From Polyangiaceae bacterium (lineage in GTDB: Bacteria > Myxococcota_A > Polyangia > Polyangiales > Polyangiaceae): a stretch of 52,193 bases of DNA. The stretch is taken from positions 1-52,193 of the forward strand of contig JABSRN010000119.1 of NCBI GenBank assembly GCA_013214025.1. The letters are read 5' to 3'. Numbering within the stretch: the stretch's first letter is position 1; each line of letters begins with the position of its first letter. A program made the translations under genes and the position numbers. Below are positions 16,515 through 24,366 of this stretch, one piece after another. Below the pieces are notes generated by a model that was given only the letters and a program-made list of their open reading frames with translations, was not told the origin of the DNA and searched no databases.

Positions 16515-18437
16515 TCAGCCGTGCAGCGGGCGCGGGGGGGGCGGCGGGGGGCGCTTCTCGTCGAGCTTTTTCTCGATACTCTGCAGCCCGTTGGACATGG
16601 AGTCCGTGACGAGGGTGACAATCGTAGGGAAGGACCCCTTGAGGGCGTCGTAATAGCGCTGTCGTTCGGTGGAATGCAGGATGGTCGGCGGGTAACCAGC
16701 TCGGAGAAGAAGAATGTTCATGAGCAAACGCGCCACTTTGCCGCTGTCCTGCTTGAACGGGAAGATTCGCACAATGTCGTAGTGCATCTGGGCCGCCACA
16801 TGGAGGGGGCTCTTGAGCTTCTTCGGCTCGGGACCGTTGTACCACTCGAACACCTGACGCATGCGGAACACGATCTTGTCCGGCTGCGAGTACTCGTGGA
16901 AGTACAGACGGTGCTGGGGGATGTCTTTACGGTACTTAACCGTCTTTAGATCTCCCTCTTCTGGGTGCAAGGTCAGGAAGAGTCGTTTGACAATCTCCAA
17001 TGTGACGGGCGTGCGCTTCTTGTCGCCTAGTTCTTGGACGAGCTCGATCGCCGCCTTGTGATGGCGGATGTCGTCGCAAACGGACTGCAGGCTTGAATCG
17101 GGGACGATCGTGATGTCCGGGTCAATCGCCGTCCGGAGCTCCTCATAATTGTAGACAACACCTTCCAACACGCTGTCGTGGTAAATCCAGGACATCAGCA
17201 GGTTGTCTTCGTAGTCCTTGCGGAAGGTCGAACCGGCATCCTTCAAGCGTTGCTTGATCAGCTGGTAGCGCTCTTCGATCGTGGGCGGCGGCGGAGTCGG
17301 AGGGGGTGGGGGGAGGGTCGCCGGTCGCAGATTCTCCGTTGAACCTTCGGGAGGAATCGACGGAATTCGCAGGTTGGCAAACTTGTGGTTGCTGCCGGCC
17401 GGGCCGAGGCTGGTTCCGGATTGATTGGGGATGGAGCGCGGGGAGTAAACCCGGGTGCTCGTCGAAGTTCGGCCCACGCCCGCCGTTCGGGGGGTCCGTC
17501 CACTCGCCCGCGCAACACGTTCCTCAAGAGCGCGCCGAACGGCTTCCTTTTCGGCGCGCAGCTTCTCTCGCTCCGCTTCCTTGGCTTTTTTGTAGGCTTC
17601 GCGCTCCGCGTGCTTGCGGGCTCGTTCGGCCTCGACGCGGAGGCGCTTTTCTTCGATGAGGCGCGCCTTCTCCGCTTCGCGTTCAGCTTTTAGGCGAGCC
17701 TTCTCTGCGTCGCGCTCCTGCTTGAGGCGGACCCGCTCTGCTTCGCGCTCGGCCTTCGCTTCAGCCCGGGCGATGGCTTTTGCCTCCTTCGCGTCGGCCT
17801 TCGCCTTCTCTTTTTCCTTACGGACGGCGTCGCGAGCCTTGAGCTTCAATGCTCGTTCGCGCCCGGCTTCTTTGTCCCGGCGGGCTCGCTCGCGGAGTTT
17901 GTCGGCCTTGGCCTTGGCTTTTTCACGGGTCGCCGCCTTGACTTCGGCTGCCCGGACTTTGAGCGCGCGTTTCCGTTCGCGCTTTTTGTCTGCGGCGGCT
18001 TTATCTCGTTCCTTGGCGGCCTGGGCTCGCGCCTTCGCCTTCTCTCGGCGTTCTTGCTCGTTGACCTTCCGCTCGTTGAGTTTTTCGGCCTTGAGCTTTT
18101 TCGCTTCGGCCTGGGCTCGGGTACGCACCTTCTTGGCCGCGGCCTTATCGCGCTCGCGTTGCTTTTTTTCAGCCGCTTTCTCGCGCTCGCGCTCCTTCTT
18201 CAGCCGCGCTTTTTCCCGTGCGCGTTGCGCAGGGGTTGCTTGTTTGGCCGCGGGCTTCTTTTTGGCGGGAGCCTTCTTAGCCGGCTTCTTTTTGGCGGGA
18301 GCCTTCTTAGCCGGCTTCTTTTTCGACGTGCCCTTTTTAGCGGAGGACTTCGGTTTGGCCGGGCGCTTTGCTGCCTTCGACTTCGGTTTGGCCGACTTGG
18401 TAGTGGCCTTCTTTTTAGTCTTTTTTCGTGACGCCAT
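16515..18437 (-). CDS. Histone-H1-like / coiled-coil protein with degenerate C-terminal Fic domain
   Basis: The 640-residue protein has three parts. Residues 1-75 are Lys/Ala/Pro-rich with KKPAKKAPA repeats, like histone H1 tails. Residues about 70-320 are an extremely charged Lys/Arg/Glu/Ala helix, probably a long coiled coil. A Pro-rich linker leads to a Fic fold (about 395-640). The fold is recognised by HDSVLEG (421-426), which resembles the inhibitory-helix motif, by HVAAQMHYDIVRIFPF and by LLMNILLLRAGYPP. The catalytic HPFx(D/E)GNGRxxR block reads FPFKQDSGKVAR (559-570). The catalytic His is Phe (TTC, 16761-16763), and the Gly-Asn-Gly phosphate loop and first Arg are altered. AMP transfer is therefore unlikely. 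The N-terminus should bind DNA or other polyanions. Confidence 0.8.
   Translation of the reverse strand: MASRKKTKKKATTKSAKPKSKAAKRPAKPKSSAKKGTSKKKPAKKAPAKKKPAKKAPAKKKPAAKQATPAQRAREKARLKKEREREKAAEKKQRERDKAAAKKVRTRAQAEAKKLKAEKLNERKVNEQERREKAKARAQAAKERDKAAADKKRERKRALKVRAAEVKAATREKAKAKADKLRERARRDKEAGRERALKLKARDAVRKEKEKAKADAKEAKAIARAEAKAEREAERVRLKQERDAEKARLKAEREAEKARLIEEKRLRVEAERARKHAEREAYKKAKEAEREKLRAEKEAVRRALEERVARASGRTPRTAGVGRTSTSTRVYSPRSIPNQSGTSLGPAGSNHKFANLRIPSIPPEGSTENLRPATLPPPPPTPPPPTIEERYQLIKQRLKDAGSTFRKDYEDNLLMSWIYHDSVLEGVVYNYEELRTAIDPDITIVPDSSLQSVCDDIRHHKAAIELVQELGDKKRTPVTLEIVKRLFLTLHPEEGDLKTVKYRKDIPQHRLYFHEYSQPDKIVFRMRQVFEWYNGPEPKKLKSPLHVAAQMHYDIVRIFPFKQDSGKVARLLMNILLLRAGYPPTILHSTERQRYYDALKGSFPTIVTLVTDSMSNGLQSIEKKLDEKRPPPPPPRPLHG
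18254..18323 (-). repeat. 30-bp tandem repeat encoding Lys/Ala/Pro repeats
   Basis: A 30-bp unit starting GCCTTCTTAGCCGGCTTC is present at 18271-18300, repeated at 18301-18323 before diverging, and preceded by its last 17-19 bases at 18252-18270. It encodes the KKPAKKAPA repeats of the Fic-domain protein and shows growth of the basic tail by duplication. Confidence 0.8.
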
Positions 18438-18631
18438 GGGTGGGTCTTGCTGAAGAGGCGAAAAGTTCGTTGATCCTGCGGACTTAGTTACAGGTGGTCC
18501 GGAAGTTCCGGGCGTCTATGAGTCCCTGATCCGGCCATCGAATGGGCTGAACAGTAGATCGGTGGCGAGGCTAGTCGGCGGGGAAGTGATCCGTCAAGCC
18601 TACATTTCTCGCATTCTTGCGGATAGTTGGC

Positions 18632-19459
18632 TTAGTCGGACCCAGCAGTCCCTGCTTTCCAGTAGTCGGGGTAGATCTCGCTGTTAGCTAGGACGCGCTC
18701 GCGAGCCGTCAATACATCCACTCCGTCGGGTGTAACCAGCAGGGTGTGCTCGAATTGTGCGGACAATTGACCGTCCCGAGTGACGGCGGTCCATTCGTCC
18801 TCGAGCACCTCGATTTCCCAAGTGCCCAGATTGATCATCGGCTCGATGGTGAAAATCATTCCCGCCTTCAAGCGCTCACCGCGGCCTGCCCGGCCGTAAT
18901 GTTTCACCTGCGGCTCCTCGTGGAACTCCTGACCGATGCCGTGCCCCACAAAATCTCGCACAACGCCGAGTTGCTGAGCTTCGGCGAAATCTTGAATGGC
19001 GGCGCCTATGTCCCCCAGTCGCGCGCCGGGCCGGACAGTGGCGATGGCGAGGTCGAGGCAGCGCCGTGATGTTTCCGTTACGAGAATGGCTTCCTTGGAG
19101 GGCGAGCCGACGTAGAAGGTTGCGGAGGTATCTCCGTGAAAACCTTCGTAAATATGTGTGACATCCACGTTTATGATGTCGCCATCCAGCAGCGCGCGAT
19201 CTTCTGGGATCCCGTGGCATACCACTTCATTTATAGAAGTACATACACTTTTGGGGAACCCTCGGTAGTTCAGCGGTGCGGGCACCGCTCCTTGGCTGAG
19301 CGTATGATCGTGCACGAAGGTGTTGATATCTTCGGTGGTCATCCCAGCCCGGATGATGTCGCCCACCGCCGTCAGGGTTTGGGATGCCAGGGCACCCGCT
19401 TTACGCATCGCCTCGATTTCCCGGGGTGACTTCAACTTCACGGTGCGGCGTTTCAACAT
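18632..19459 (-). CDS. map: Methionine aminopeptidase, type I
   Basis: Removes the initiator methionine from nascent proteins in the cytoplasm, using two divalent metal ions. The 275-residue protein has the full ligand set: His82 (CHGIP), Asp99 (NVDVT), Asp110 (HGDTSATF), His173 (GHGIGQEFHEEP), Glu206 (FTIEPM) and Glu237 (QFEHTLLVT). It lacks a zinc-finger extension, as in bacterial type I enzymes. The ATG lies five bases after the stop of the upstream lipoprotein gene, so the two form one transcription unit. It is not in the more usual secY-map context. Confidence 0.96.
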   Translation of the reverse strand: MLKRRTVKLKSPREIEAMRKAGALASQTLTAVGDIIRAGMTTEDINTFVHDHTLSQGAVPAPLNYRGFPKSVCTSINEVVCHGIPEDRALLDGDIINVDVTHIYEGFHGDTSATFYVGSPSKEAILVTETSRRCLDLAIATVRPGARLGDIGAAIQDFAEAQQLGVVRDFVGHGIGQEFHEEPQVKHYGRAGRGERLKAGMIFTIEPMINLGTWEIEVLEDEWTAVTRDGQLSAQFEHTLLVTPDGVDVLTARERVLANSEIYPDYWKAGTAGSD

Positions 19460-19463
19460 GGCG

Positions 19464-20021
19464 TCACGATCCCAATTCTCGAAATAGCTTGGCTCGCTCG
19501 ATGGCTTTGCGCACGGCCTGGCTATCCGCTTCTGCTCGGAAGTGCACGACCGGAACTCCGTCCTGGTTGTAGTGGCGCATGAGCAAGATCATCGTCGTGC
19601 CGACTAAACGGCTTGAAGCCGCCCGAAGAAAAGTCACGCTAGGGTTATCGTGAGAAAGGGTCACGCTCAACGGGCCGGCGAGGGGTACCCCGAGAAGCGC
19701 GTCGCCCTGCTGGTTCAGCACTAACTGGTAGCTTACCACTCCCCCGCGGGCGTCTTCATTCAGTGTCATGAGGCGGACGGGCATCACGCTATCGGCGAGG
19801 GCGACCCGTTGGGCAAGCAAGAGATCCTCGTCGGGTTCGGTGATGCCGATGGATAGTCCGAAAATGGCCTCCGCCAGCGAGTCATCAAACAGGCCGATCT
19901 CTTGTCCGGAGTAGCTCGGGAGCTCCCACGTGGGGCGCTGGCTGCCTCCTTGGCTGACGGGTGCGCAGGCAGTCAGACTGAGGCTGACCAGCAGGAGCAG
20001 GATTTTCGGTGCGGTGGTCAT
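19464..20021 (-). CDS. Predicted lipoprotein of unknown function
   Basis: The 185-residue protein has a classic lipoprotein signal, MTTAPKILLLLVSLSLTAC, with the lipidated Cys at 19. The mature part alternates strands and helices, with VVSYQLVLNQQGDALLGVPLAGPLSVTL and a C-terminal helix rich in Ala/Arg/Glu. I recognise no family. An ATG at 20051 would add ten residues; neither start has a strong ribosome-binding site, and the shorter form gives the better signal peptide. It is cotranscribed with map. Confidence 0.7.
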   Translation of the reverse strand: MTTAPKILLLLVSLSLTACAPVSQGGSQRPTWELPSYSGQEIGLFDDSLAEAIFGLSIGITEPDEDLLLAQRVALADSVMPVRLMTLNEDARGGVVSYQLVLNQQGDALLGVPLAGPLSVTLSHDNPSVTFLRAASSRLVGTTMILLMRHYNQDGVPVVHFRAEADSQAVRKAIERAKLFRELGS

Positions 20022-20245
20022 CGGGCAGGAATTGTTCAACAATCGAGCCATCTTGGAAAACTATCCGTCTAGTGGCACTGAGTGCACCAGTATAGGGGAG
20101 GAGTGGGTGCGCCTAGCAGTTTTCGCTGGACACGTATCTCTCAAAGCGGCACTCCAAGTTTCGGGCCGCCAGACTCCATGCTTTTCAAGGTTGCTACGTC
20201 TGAGAGCTGGTGAGTTAGAAATTCGTGCGGGAAGGTAACGTCAAA

Positions 20246-21058
20246 ATGGCTGTTGGAACGAAACACATGAGCGTAATCGGGCTGGTCTTGGCAGCGGCAC
20301 TGGTCGTCCCAGTCACTTCCGCGACTGCGGCTCCGGCTGCCACGGTGCTGGCAAAATCGAAGAGCTCGAAGACCAAAGCGACCAAAGTTGTCGCTGCGTC
20401 GGTCAAAAAAAGCATCAAGATGAAGCCGCGCGGTCTCAGGTTCGGCATGTCCGCTGCGAAGCTCGCCACTTTCTACGACAAGGTGTTCGATAAGAAATTT
20501 ATCCCCAAGTACCGGAAACTGTCTCCGGGCCCGCGCATGGCCGCCCTGGACATCGAACTGGCCAACAAGAAGAAGATTCTTCGTAAGAATCTGCTGAAAT
20601 TCGACACCGTCCCCATGGGCATGGACAAGGGTGCGCTTCGCTTCGAGTTCACCCATGGCAATGGCGAGAGCATGACCAAGGTCAAGCTCCGCAAAGGCGT
20701 GACGCGTTACTTCTTCTTCTTCAATGACGCGTTGTGGAAGGTCTACGAAGAGCACAAGCTCCGAAAGAAAGGGGCTCTGGGGAAAACTTTCGACGCGGCC
20801 GTCGAGAAGGTGACCAAGCAGCTGGCGACGGCCCCTAAGACCGTCAAGGCCGACCCGGACGCGGGACTGGGCTACGACTCTGCTAACTGGGCGGATTCGA
20901 AGGTCTTGATTCGCCTATTAGACCGCGAAGAGGAGGGCCGAGTGGGCTTGCTCTACATCGACAAGAACGTAGAGAAGAACCTGCATCGGCATCGCGTGCA
21001 CAAGAGCCAGGCAGATGATCATGTCGGGCGCGACGTGCGTTCGGTCACTCGCCACTGA
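20246..21058 (+). CDS. Exported protein of unknown function
   Basis: The 270-residue protein begins with a signal peptide ending near SATAA (about residue 29), then a Lys/Ser/Thr-rich stretch. It then has a domain beginning GLRFGMSAAKLATFYDKVFDKK, with many Lys/Phe pairs and a FFFFNDALWKVYEEH segment. The composition and opening motif resemble hypothetical periplasmic proteins of Myxococcota, but I cannot name a family. AAGG lies about ten bases before the ATG. It is divergent from the map lipoprotein unit and probably expressed on its own. Confidence 0.65.
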   Translation: MAVGTKHMSVIGLVLAAALVVPVTSATAAPAATVLAKSKSSKTKATKVVAASVKKSIKMKPRGLRFGMSAAKLATFYDKVFDKKFIPKYRKLSPGPRMAALDIELANKKKILRKNLLKFDTVPMGMDKGALRFEFTHGNGESMTKVKLRKGVTRYFFFFNDALWKVYEEHKLRKKGALGKTFDAAVEKVTKQLATAPKTVKADPDAGLGYDSANWADSKVLIRLLDREEEGRVGLLYIDKNVEKNLHRHRVHKSQADDHVGRDVRSVTRH

Positions 21059-21279
21059 TTGAGCGCGCCGGGTTGAGTGGATCGGGACTGGCTCGATCGG
21101 CGCGGGACCTGGCCCCTCAGACGTTGCTCAGGCATCTCAGGCATTGGGGGTCTGTTTGCGTTTGTGGCTTGAGCAGCCGGCGGACATTCGGGCTCACTGG
21201 AATCCAAGTGGGCTGAGCTGGGCGTACTCGCAGCGCAAGATATTCTGGGCGGCGGCTGTAGCGCCGGGGCCTGTGCGGC

Positions 21280-21558
21280 CTACGGGGTAGCGGCGGCGAT
21301 GACTTCAGCGTTTTTTGGAAGCAATGCGCCGTGGGTGATGGTCACGACGATGTCGGGCGCCACCTTGTGTATCGCCGGTTCCAGCAAGCGTCTTGTCACC
21401 AAGGTGTTGCCTGGACAGCCCGCGAACTGACCGGCCAAGTGGAGTTGGACCGCGTTATCACTCGCGGAAATGAGGTACAGGGACCCGCCATCAGCCTTGA
21501 CCAGGGGGCCCAACACGTCTCGGACCACCGCTTCTACTACTTCCTTTTGGCTCGCCAT
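21280..21558 (-). CDS. NifU C-terminal-like (Nfu) domain protein with incomplete CxxC
   Basis: The 92-residue protein matches the Nfu domain that carries a labile 4Fe-4S cluster between two subunits: EVVEAVVRDVLGPLVKADGGSLYLI, then LAGQFAGCPGNTLVTRRLLEPAI. In functional Nfu the loop is CxxC. Here the first Cys is Phe45 and only Cys48 is kept, so the usual dimeric cluster would lose two of four ligands. The start is taken as the ATG at 21558 (MASQKEVVE); a GTG at 21627 would add 23 unrelated residues. It may be a relic or a partner protein. It is transcribed away from rpsP. Confidence 0.75.
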   Translation of the reverse strand: MASQKEVVEAVVRDVLGPLVKADGGSLYLISASDNAVQLHLAGQFAGCPGNTLVTRRLLEPAIHKVAPDIVVTITHGALLPKNAEVIAAATP

Positions 21559-21872
21559 CAGCCTGCAAACTACCACGTCCGTCGCCTGGCGCGTGAGCCC
21601 AGTGCCCGCAGGGGCTGAAAATCCCACTTGCGGAGGCCCACCGGGATAAATCCCCTTGTCAACGGGGGGGTCCGGGGATACCAGGGCGCTTCACCGGAAT
21701 TGTCGGACTCCCTTCGACGGCTTCGGATTGCAATATCGATTGATAGATCACGCAGGCTTCTGAAGAAAAACCCAACCGTGAAGATCGCCCCCCGGGGCAG
21801 TGGCGCCCCAACCGGCGAGTGCTACGTTTGATTAAGCGGTGAAAGTAGCTTCAGCATTTTTACCAGGTACCT
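21559..21872. other. Divergent intergenic region upstream of rpsP
   Basis: About 314 bases lie between the Nfu-like gene and rpsP. It must contain the promoter of the rpsP operon; a relatively AT-rich patch at 21728-21780 is the likeliest place. No ribosomal-protein leader structure or RNA gene was recognised, and ORFs here lack protein-like composition. Confidence 0.4.
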
Positions 21873-22145
21873 ATGTCCGTTCAAATCCGCCTCAGCCGTC
21901 ACGGCTCCAAGAAGCAACCGTTCTACCGGATTGTCGTCGCCGACAAGCGCGCCCCGCGCGATGGCCGCTTTCTAGAGCGTATTGGCGTCTTCAACCCGAC
22001 GGCAAAGCCTGAGGCTTTCGAGATTGATTCAGCCCGTTTTGAGTACTGGACCGGCAAGGGCGCACAGCCCAGCGATACCGTCGCTCAACTGGTTAAGAAG
22101 TACGCGAAGATCGCTGCTGCTTCCTCGGACGCAGCCTCCGCATAG
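21873..22145 (+). CDS. rpsP: 30S ribosomal protein bS16
   Basis: The 90-residue protein begins [26 protein letters not shown] and contains [14 protein letters not shown], the strongly conserved parts of bS16, a structural protein of the 30S body. The short Ala/Ser-rich tail is normal. An AGG precedes the ATG. It is first gene of the conserved rpsP-khpA-rimM-trmD cluster that links ribosome assembly with tRNA modification. Confidence 0.98.
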   Translation: MSVQIRLSRHGSKKQPFYRIVVADKRAPRDGRFLERIGVFNPTAKPEAFEIDSARFEYWTGKGAQPSDTVAQLVKKYAKIAAASSDAASA

Positions 22146-22160
22146 GTAGAAAAGACGAGA

Positions 22161-22397
22161 ATGGCGCTTAAAGAACTAATTGAGGCAATTGCGCAGGCTC
22201 TCGTGGACGAGCCCGACAACGTCGAGGTTCAGGAAATCGATGGCGAGCACAATTCGCTGATCGAGCTGCGCGTCGCTAAGAACGACATCGGGAAAGTGAT
22301 TGGCAAGGACGGGCGTACTGCGCAGTCCATGAGGACAATCCTGACCGCTGCGTCGACGAAGCTGGGTCGTCGGGCTCACCTCGACATCGTCGATTGA
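22161..22397 (+). CDS. khpA: KH-domain RNA-binding protein KhpA
   Basis: The 78-residue single KH domain carries the RNA-binding GxxG loop in GKVIGKDG (residues 44-51), followed by RTAQSMRTIL. KhpA (YlqC) binds RNA widely, often together with KhpB, and affects cell division and translation in other bacteria. It lies 15 bases after rpsP in the usual gene order. Its stop codon (TGA, 22395-22397) overlaps the first unit of the repeat that leads into rimM. Confidence 0.95.
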   Translation: MALKELIEAIAQALVDEPDNVEVQEIDGEHNSLIELRVAKNDIGKVIGKDGRTAQSMRTILTAASTKLGRRAHLDIVD

Positions 22398-22464
22398 AGA
22401 CGCTGGTCGAGTGAAAGCCCGGGTCGAGTGAAGACGCTGGTCGAGTGAAAGCCCGGGTCCATTG
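22394..22464 (+). repeat. 17-bp tandem repeat forming a chain of overlapping mini-ORFs
   Basis: Four 17-bp units follow the khpA stop: TTGAAGACGCTGGTCGA, GTGAAAGCCCGGGTCGA, GTGAAGACGCTGGTCGA and GTGAAAGCCCGGGTCCA. Then comes TTGAAG, the rimM start. Units 1 and 3, and units 2 and 4, are almost the same, giving a 34-bp higher-order duplication (22392-22425, 22426-22459). Each unit opens with TTG or GTG and encodes six codons ending in a TGA inside the next unit's start (GTGA or TTGA). Five start codons and four stops are thus chained into rimM. Confidence 0.85.
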
Positions 22465-22968
22465 AAGCTTCTTGAGCTGGGGATCATTACCCGTCCGCAC
22501 GGTGTGCGGGGCGAGGTGCGGGTGAAACTGCACAATCCCGACAGCGACGCGTTGGCCTCTCTGGACTCGGTGCAGCTGCGTTTCGGCAAAACGCCGGAGC
22601 GCACCATGAAGATTCAGGGCGCTCGACACACCGCCAAAGGAGCGTTGGTCAAATTCGTCGGTGTGGTGGATATGGACGCGGCCGAAGCCCTGCGCGACTA
22701 TGTGGTGCTCGCTGACCGCGCTCTGCTTCCGCCGCTTCAGCCGGGGGAGTACTACCTGTCGGACCTCGTGGGCGCCACCGTAAGCGGCCCGGAGGGCACT
22801 ATCGGGACGGTTCGAGAAGTTTGCATTCACCCGACTATCGAAACCATTGTCATCGACCGCGCGGAGGGCGGCAGCGTCGAACTGCCGCTCGTTGACGAGT
22901 GGCTGGGCAAGGTAGACACCGAGGCCGGGCAGATAGAGCTGCTGAGTCTCGACGGCTTACTGGACTGA
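22462..22968 (+). CDS. rimM: Ribosome maturation factor RimM
   Basis: Assembly factor for the 30S head that binds uS19. The 168-residue protein begins MKLLELGIITRPHGVRGEVRVK, the family's N-terminal signature, and has the PRC-barrel C-terminal half with EYYLSDLVGATV and PLVDEWLGKVD. The family start fits the TTG at 22462, which has no Shine-Dalgarno sequence. Translation may depend on ribosomes arriving from khpA through the overlapping mini-ORF repeat. trmD follows after three bases. Confidence 0.96.
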   Translation: MKLLELGIITRPHGVRGEVRVKLHNPDSDALASLDSVQLRFGKTPERTMKIQGARHTAKGALVKFVGVVDMDAAEALRDYVVLADRALLPPLQPGEYYLSDLVGATVSGPEGTIGTVREVCIHPTIETIVIDRAEGGSVELPLVDEWLGKVDTEAGQIELLSLDGLLD

Positions 22969-22971
22969 GCC

Positions 22972-23724
22972 ATGTCGGAACACGACTCGGCATTGGGGGA
23001 ATCACCGAAGGCGGAGCCTGAGAGCACGCTACGTATCGGCATCGTGACGCTGTTTCCGGAGCTCTTTGGGAGTTTCGTTGAAACGAGCATGGTCGGCCGA
23101 GCCGTCAAATCCGGCAACCTAGACGTCTTGTTTGAGCAGCTTCGGGAGCACGGCCTGGGCGTGCACAAGAGCGTTGACGACACGCCCTACGGCGGGGGGC
23201 CCGGCATGGTGCTGCGGGTGGACACGATGACCTCCGCCATCGAGGCGCTCAGTGCCCGCATGGATTCGCCCCGGAAGATCTTGCTCAGTCCCCAGGGCAA
23301 GCGCTTCGAGCAAGCGGACGCTCGGAGGCTGAGCGCGATGGGCGATCTGCTGTTCATATGTGGTCGTTATGAGGGCTTTGACGAACGTGTGCGCGGTGCG
23401 GTGGACGAAGAGCTCAGCCTGGGAGATTTCGTGATGACCGGCGGCGAGGTTGCCGCCATGGCGATGATAGAAGCCATCGCCCGCTTGCGTCCGGCGGTGC
23501 TGGGCAATGCCAAGTCCGCGGACGACGAGTCCTTCAGCGCGGGGGCCTTGGAGTACCCGCAGTACACCCGCCCTGTAGAATTCCGAGGCGTGATGGTTCC
23601 CGACATTCTACGCTCGGGCGATCACGGAAAGATCGACCTCTGGCGAAAGAACGCATCCGCCGTCCGAACCGCAGAACGCCGACCGGACCTATGCGACGGG
23701 GAGAAGACGAATGAGACGAGTTAG
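22972..23724 (+). CDS. trmD: tRNA (guanine-N1-)-methyltransferase TrmD
   Basis: SPOUT-fold enzyme that makes m1G37 in tRNAs with G36, preventing +1 frameshifts; uses S-adenosylmethionine. The 250-residue protein has the expected motifs: IVTLFPELF, DDTPYGGGPGMV, CGRYEGFDERV, GDFVMTGGEVAA and PQYTRPVEF. It has a short N-terminal extension of about 18 polar residues. It lies three bases after rimM and overlaps the next gene by 14 bases. Confidence 0.97.
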   Translation: MSEHDSALGESPKAEPESTLRIGIVTLFPELFGSFVETSMVGRAVKSGNLDVLFEQLREHGLGVHKSVDDTPYGGGPGMVLRVDTMTSAIEALSARMDSPRKILLSPQGKRFEQADARRLSAMGDLLFICGRYEGFDERVRGAVDEELSLGDFVMTGGEVAAMAMIEAIARLRPAVLGNAKSADDESFSAGALEYPQYTRPVEFRGVMVPDILRSGDHGKIDLWRKNASAVRTAERRPDLCDGEKTNETS

Positions 23725-24268
23725 CGCCGTTTTGGTTCACTACCCCGTGCTGGATCGAAAAGGCGCGACCGTGACCAGCGCCATCACGAACATCGATCTA
23801 CATGATATCTCCCGGAGCGCGCTGAGCTACGGCCTCGAGGCCTTCTACGTTGTCCACCCAATCGCTGCCCAGCGCGAGTTGGCGAACCGTATCCGGGATC
23901 ACTGGACGACTGGCTCCGGCCCGAAACGCATGCCCGACCGCCAACCCGCGATGGAGCGCCTCGCTATCAAAGCTTCCCTGGAAGACGCGCTGGCAGACTT
24001 CGAGCCGAATGGCAGCGCCGAGCTGTGGACCACTAGCGCCGCGCCTCGCGATGGAGCGCTGACGTGGCCTGTGGCCCGCGCGCAGATTTCTACCGAAGGT
24101 CCGCCGGTCATGTTGTGTTTTGGTACAGGCTGGGGCTTGAGCGCCGAGGTGTACGAGCAAGCCACCGTTCATATTCATCCCATTCATGGTGCGGCCGTCG
24201 GGGGCTACAATCACCTCAGTGTTCGCGCGGCGGCGGCCATCCTGCTGGACCGACTGCTCGCCTGCTAA
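23711..24268 (+). CDS. SPOUT-class RNA methyltransferase-like protein (TM1570 type)
   Basis: The 185-residue protein resembles the TM1570-type knotted RNA methyltransferase family. It begins VSAVLVHYPVLDRKGATVTSAITNIDLHDISRSALSYGLEAFYVVHP and ends with a cofactor-knot-like region, PVMLCFGTGWGLSAEVYEQ and HPIHGAAVGGYNHLSVRAAAAILLDRL. In some thermophiles this domain is encoded next to or fused with TrmD. Here it starts 14 bases before the trmD stop, so the two are translationally coupled. Its RNA target is not established. It takes the place where rplS is often found. Confidence 0.85.
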   Translation: MRRVSAVLVHYPVLDRKGATVTSAITNIDLHDISRSALSYGLEAFYVVHPIAAQRELANRIRDHWTTGSGPKRMPDRQPAMERLAIKASLEDALADFEPNGSAELWTTSAAPRDGALTWPVARAQISTEGPPVMLCFGTGWGLSAEVYEQATVHIHPIHGAAVGGYNHLSVRAAAAILLDRLLAC

Positions 24269-24330
24269 GGCTTCGACTGAATGATTACGGAGCCTGGGGC
24301 GTCTCACGAGTTGGATAGCTCGGGTCCTAG

Positions 24331-24366
24331 CTGCTATTACTTTGCAATCTGCTATTACTTTCCAAT
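24331..24366 (+). repeat. 18-bp direct repeat at the TPR gene start
   Basis: CTGCTATTACTTTGCAAT (24331-24348) is followed at once by CTGCTATTACTTTCCAAT (24349-24366), one mismatch in 18. The second copy ends inside the ATG at 24365. It may affect translation start, or it may be a slippage scar. Confidence 0.8.

Noticed and set aside
17614-18453. 279-codon plus-strand ORF rich in Phe/Ala/Ser/Arg, apparently a membrane protein
   Set aside because: It is the reverse complement of the Lys/Ala/Glu-rich coiled-coil coding region; composition is an artefact of the repeats.
21876-21895. CCGTTCAAATCCGCC looks like a tRNA T-arm
   Set aside because: It lies within the first codons of rpsP and no cloverleaf or acceptor stem surrounds it.
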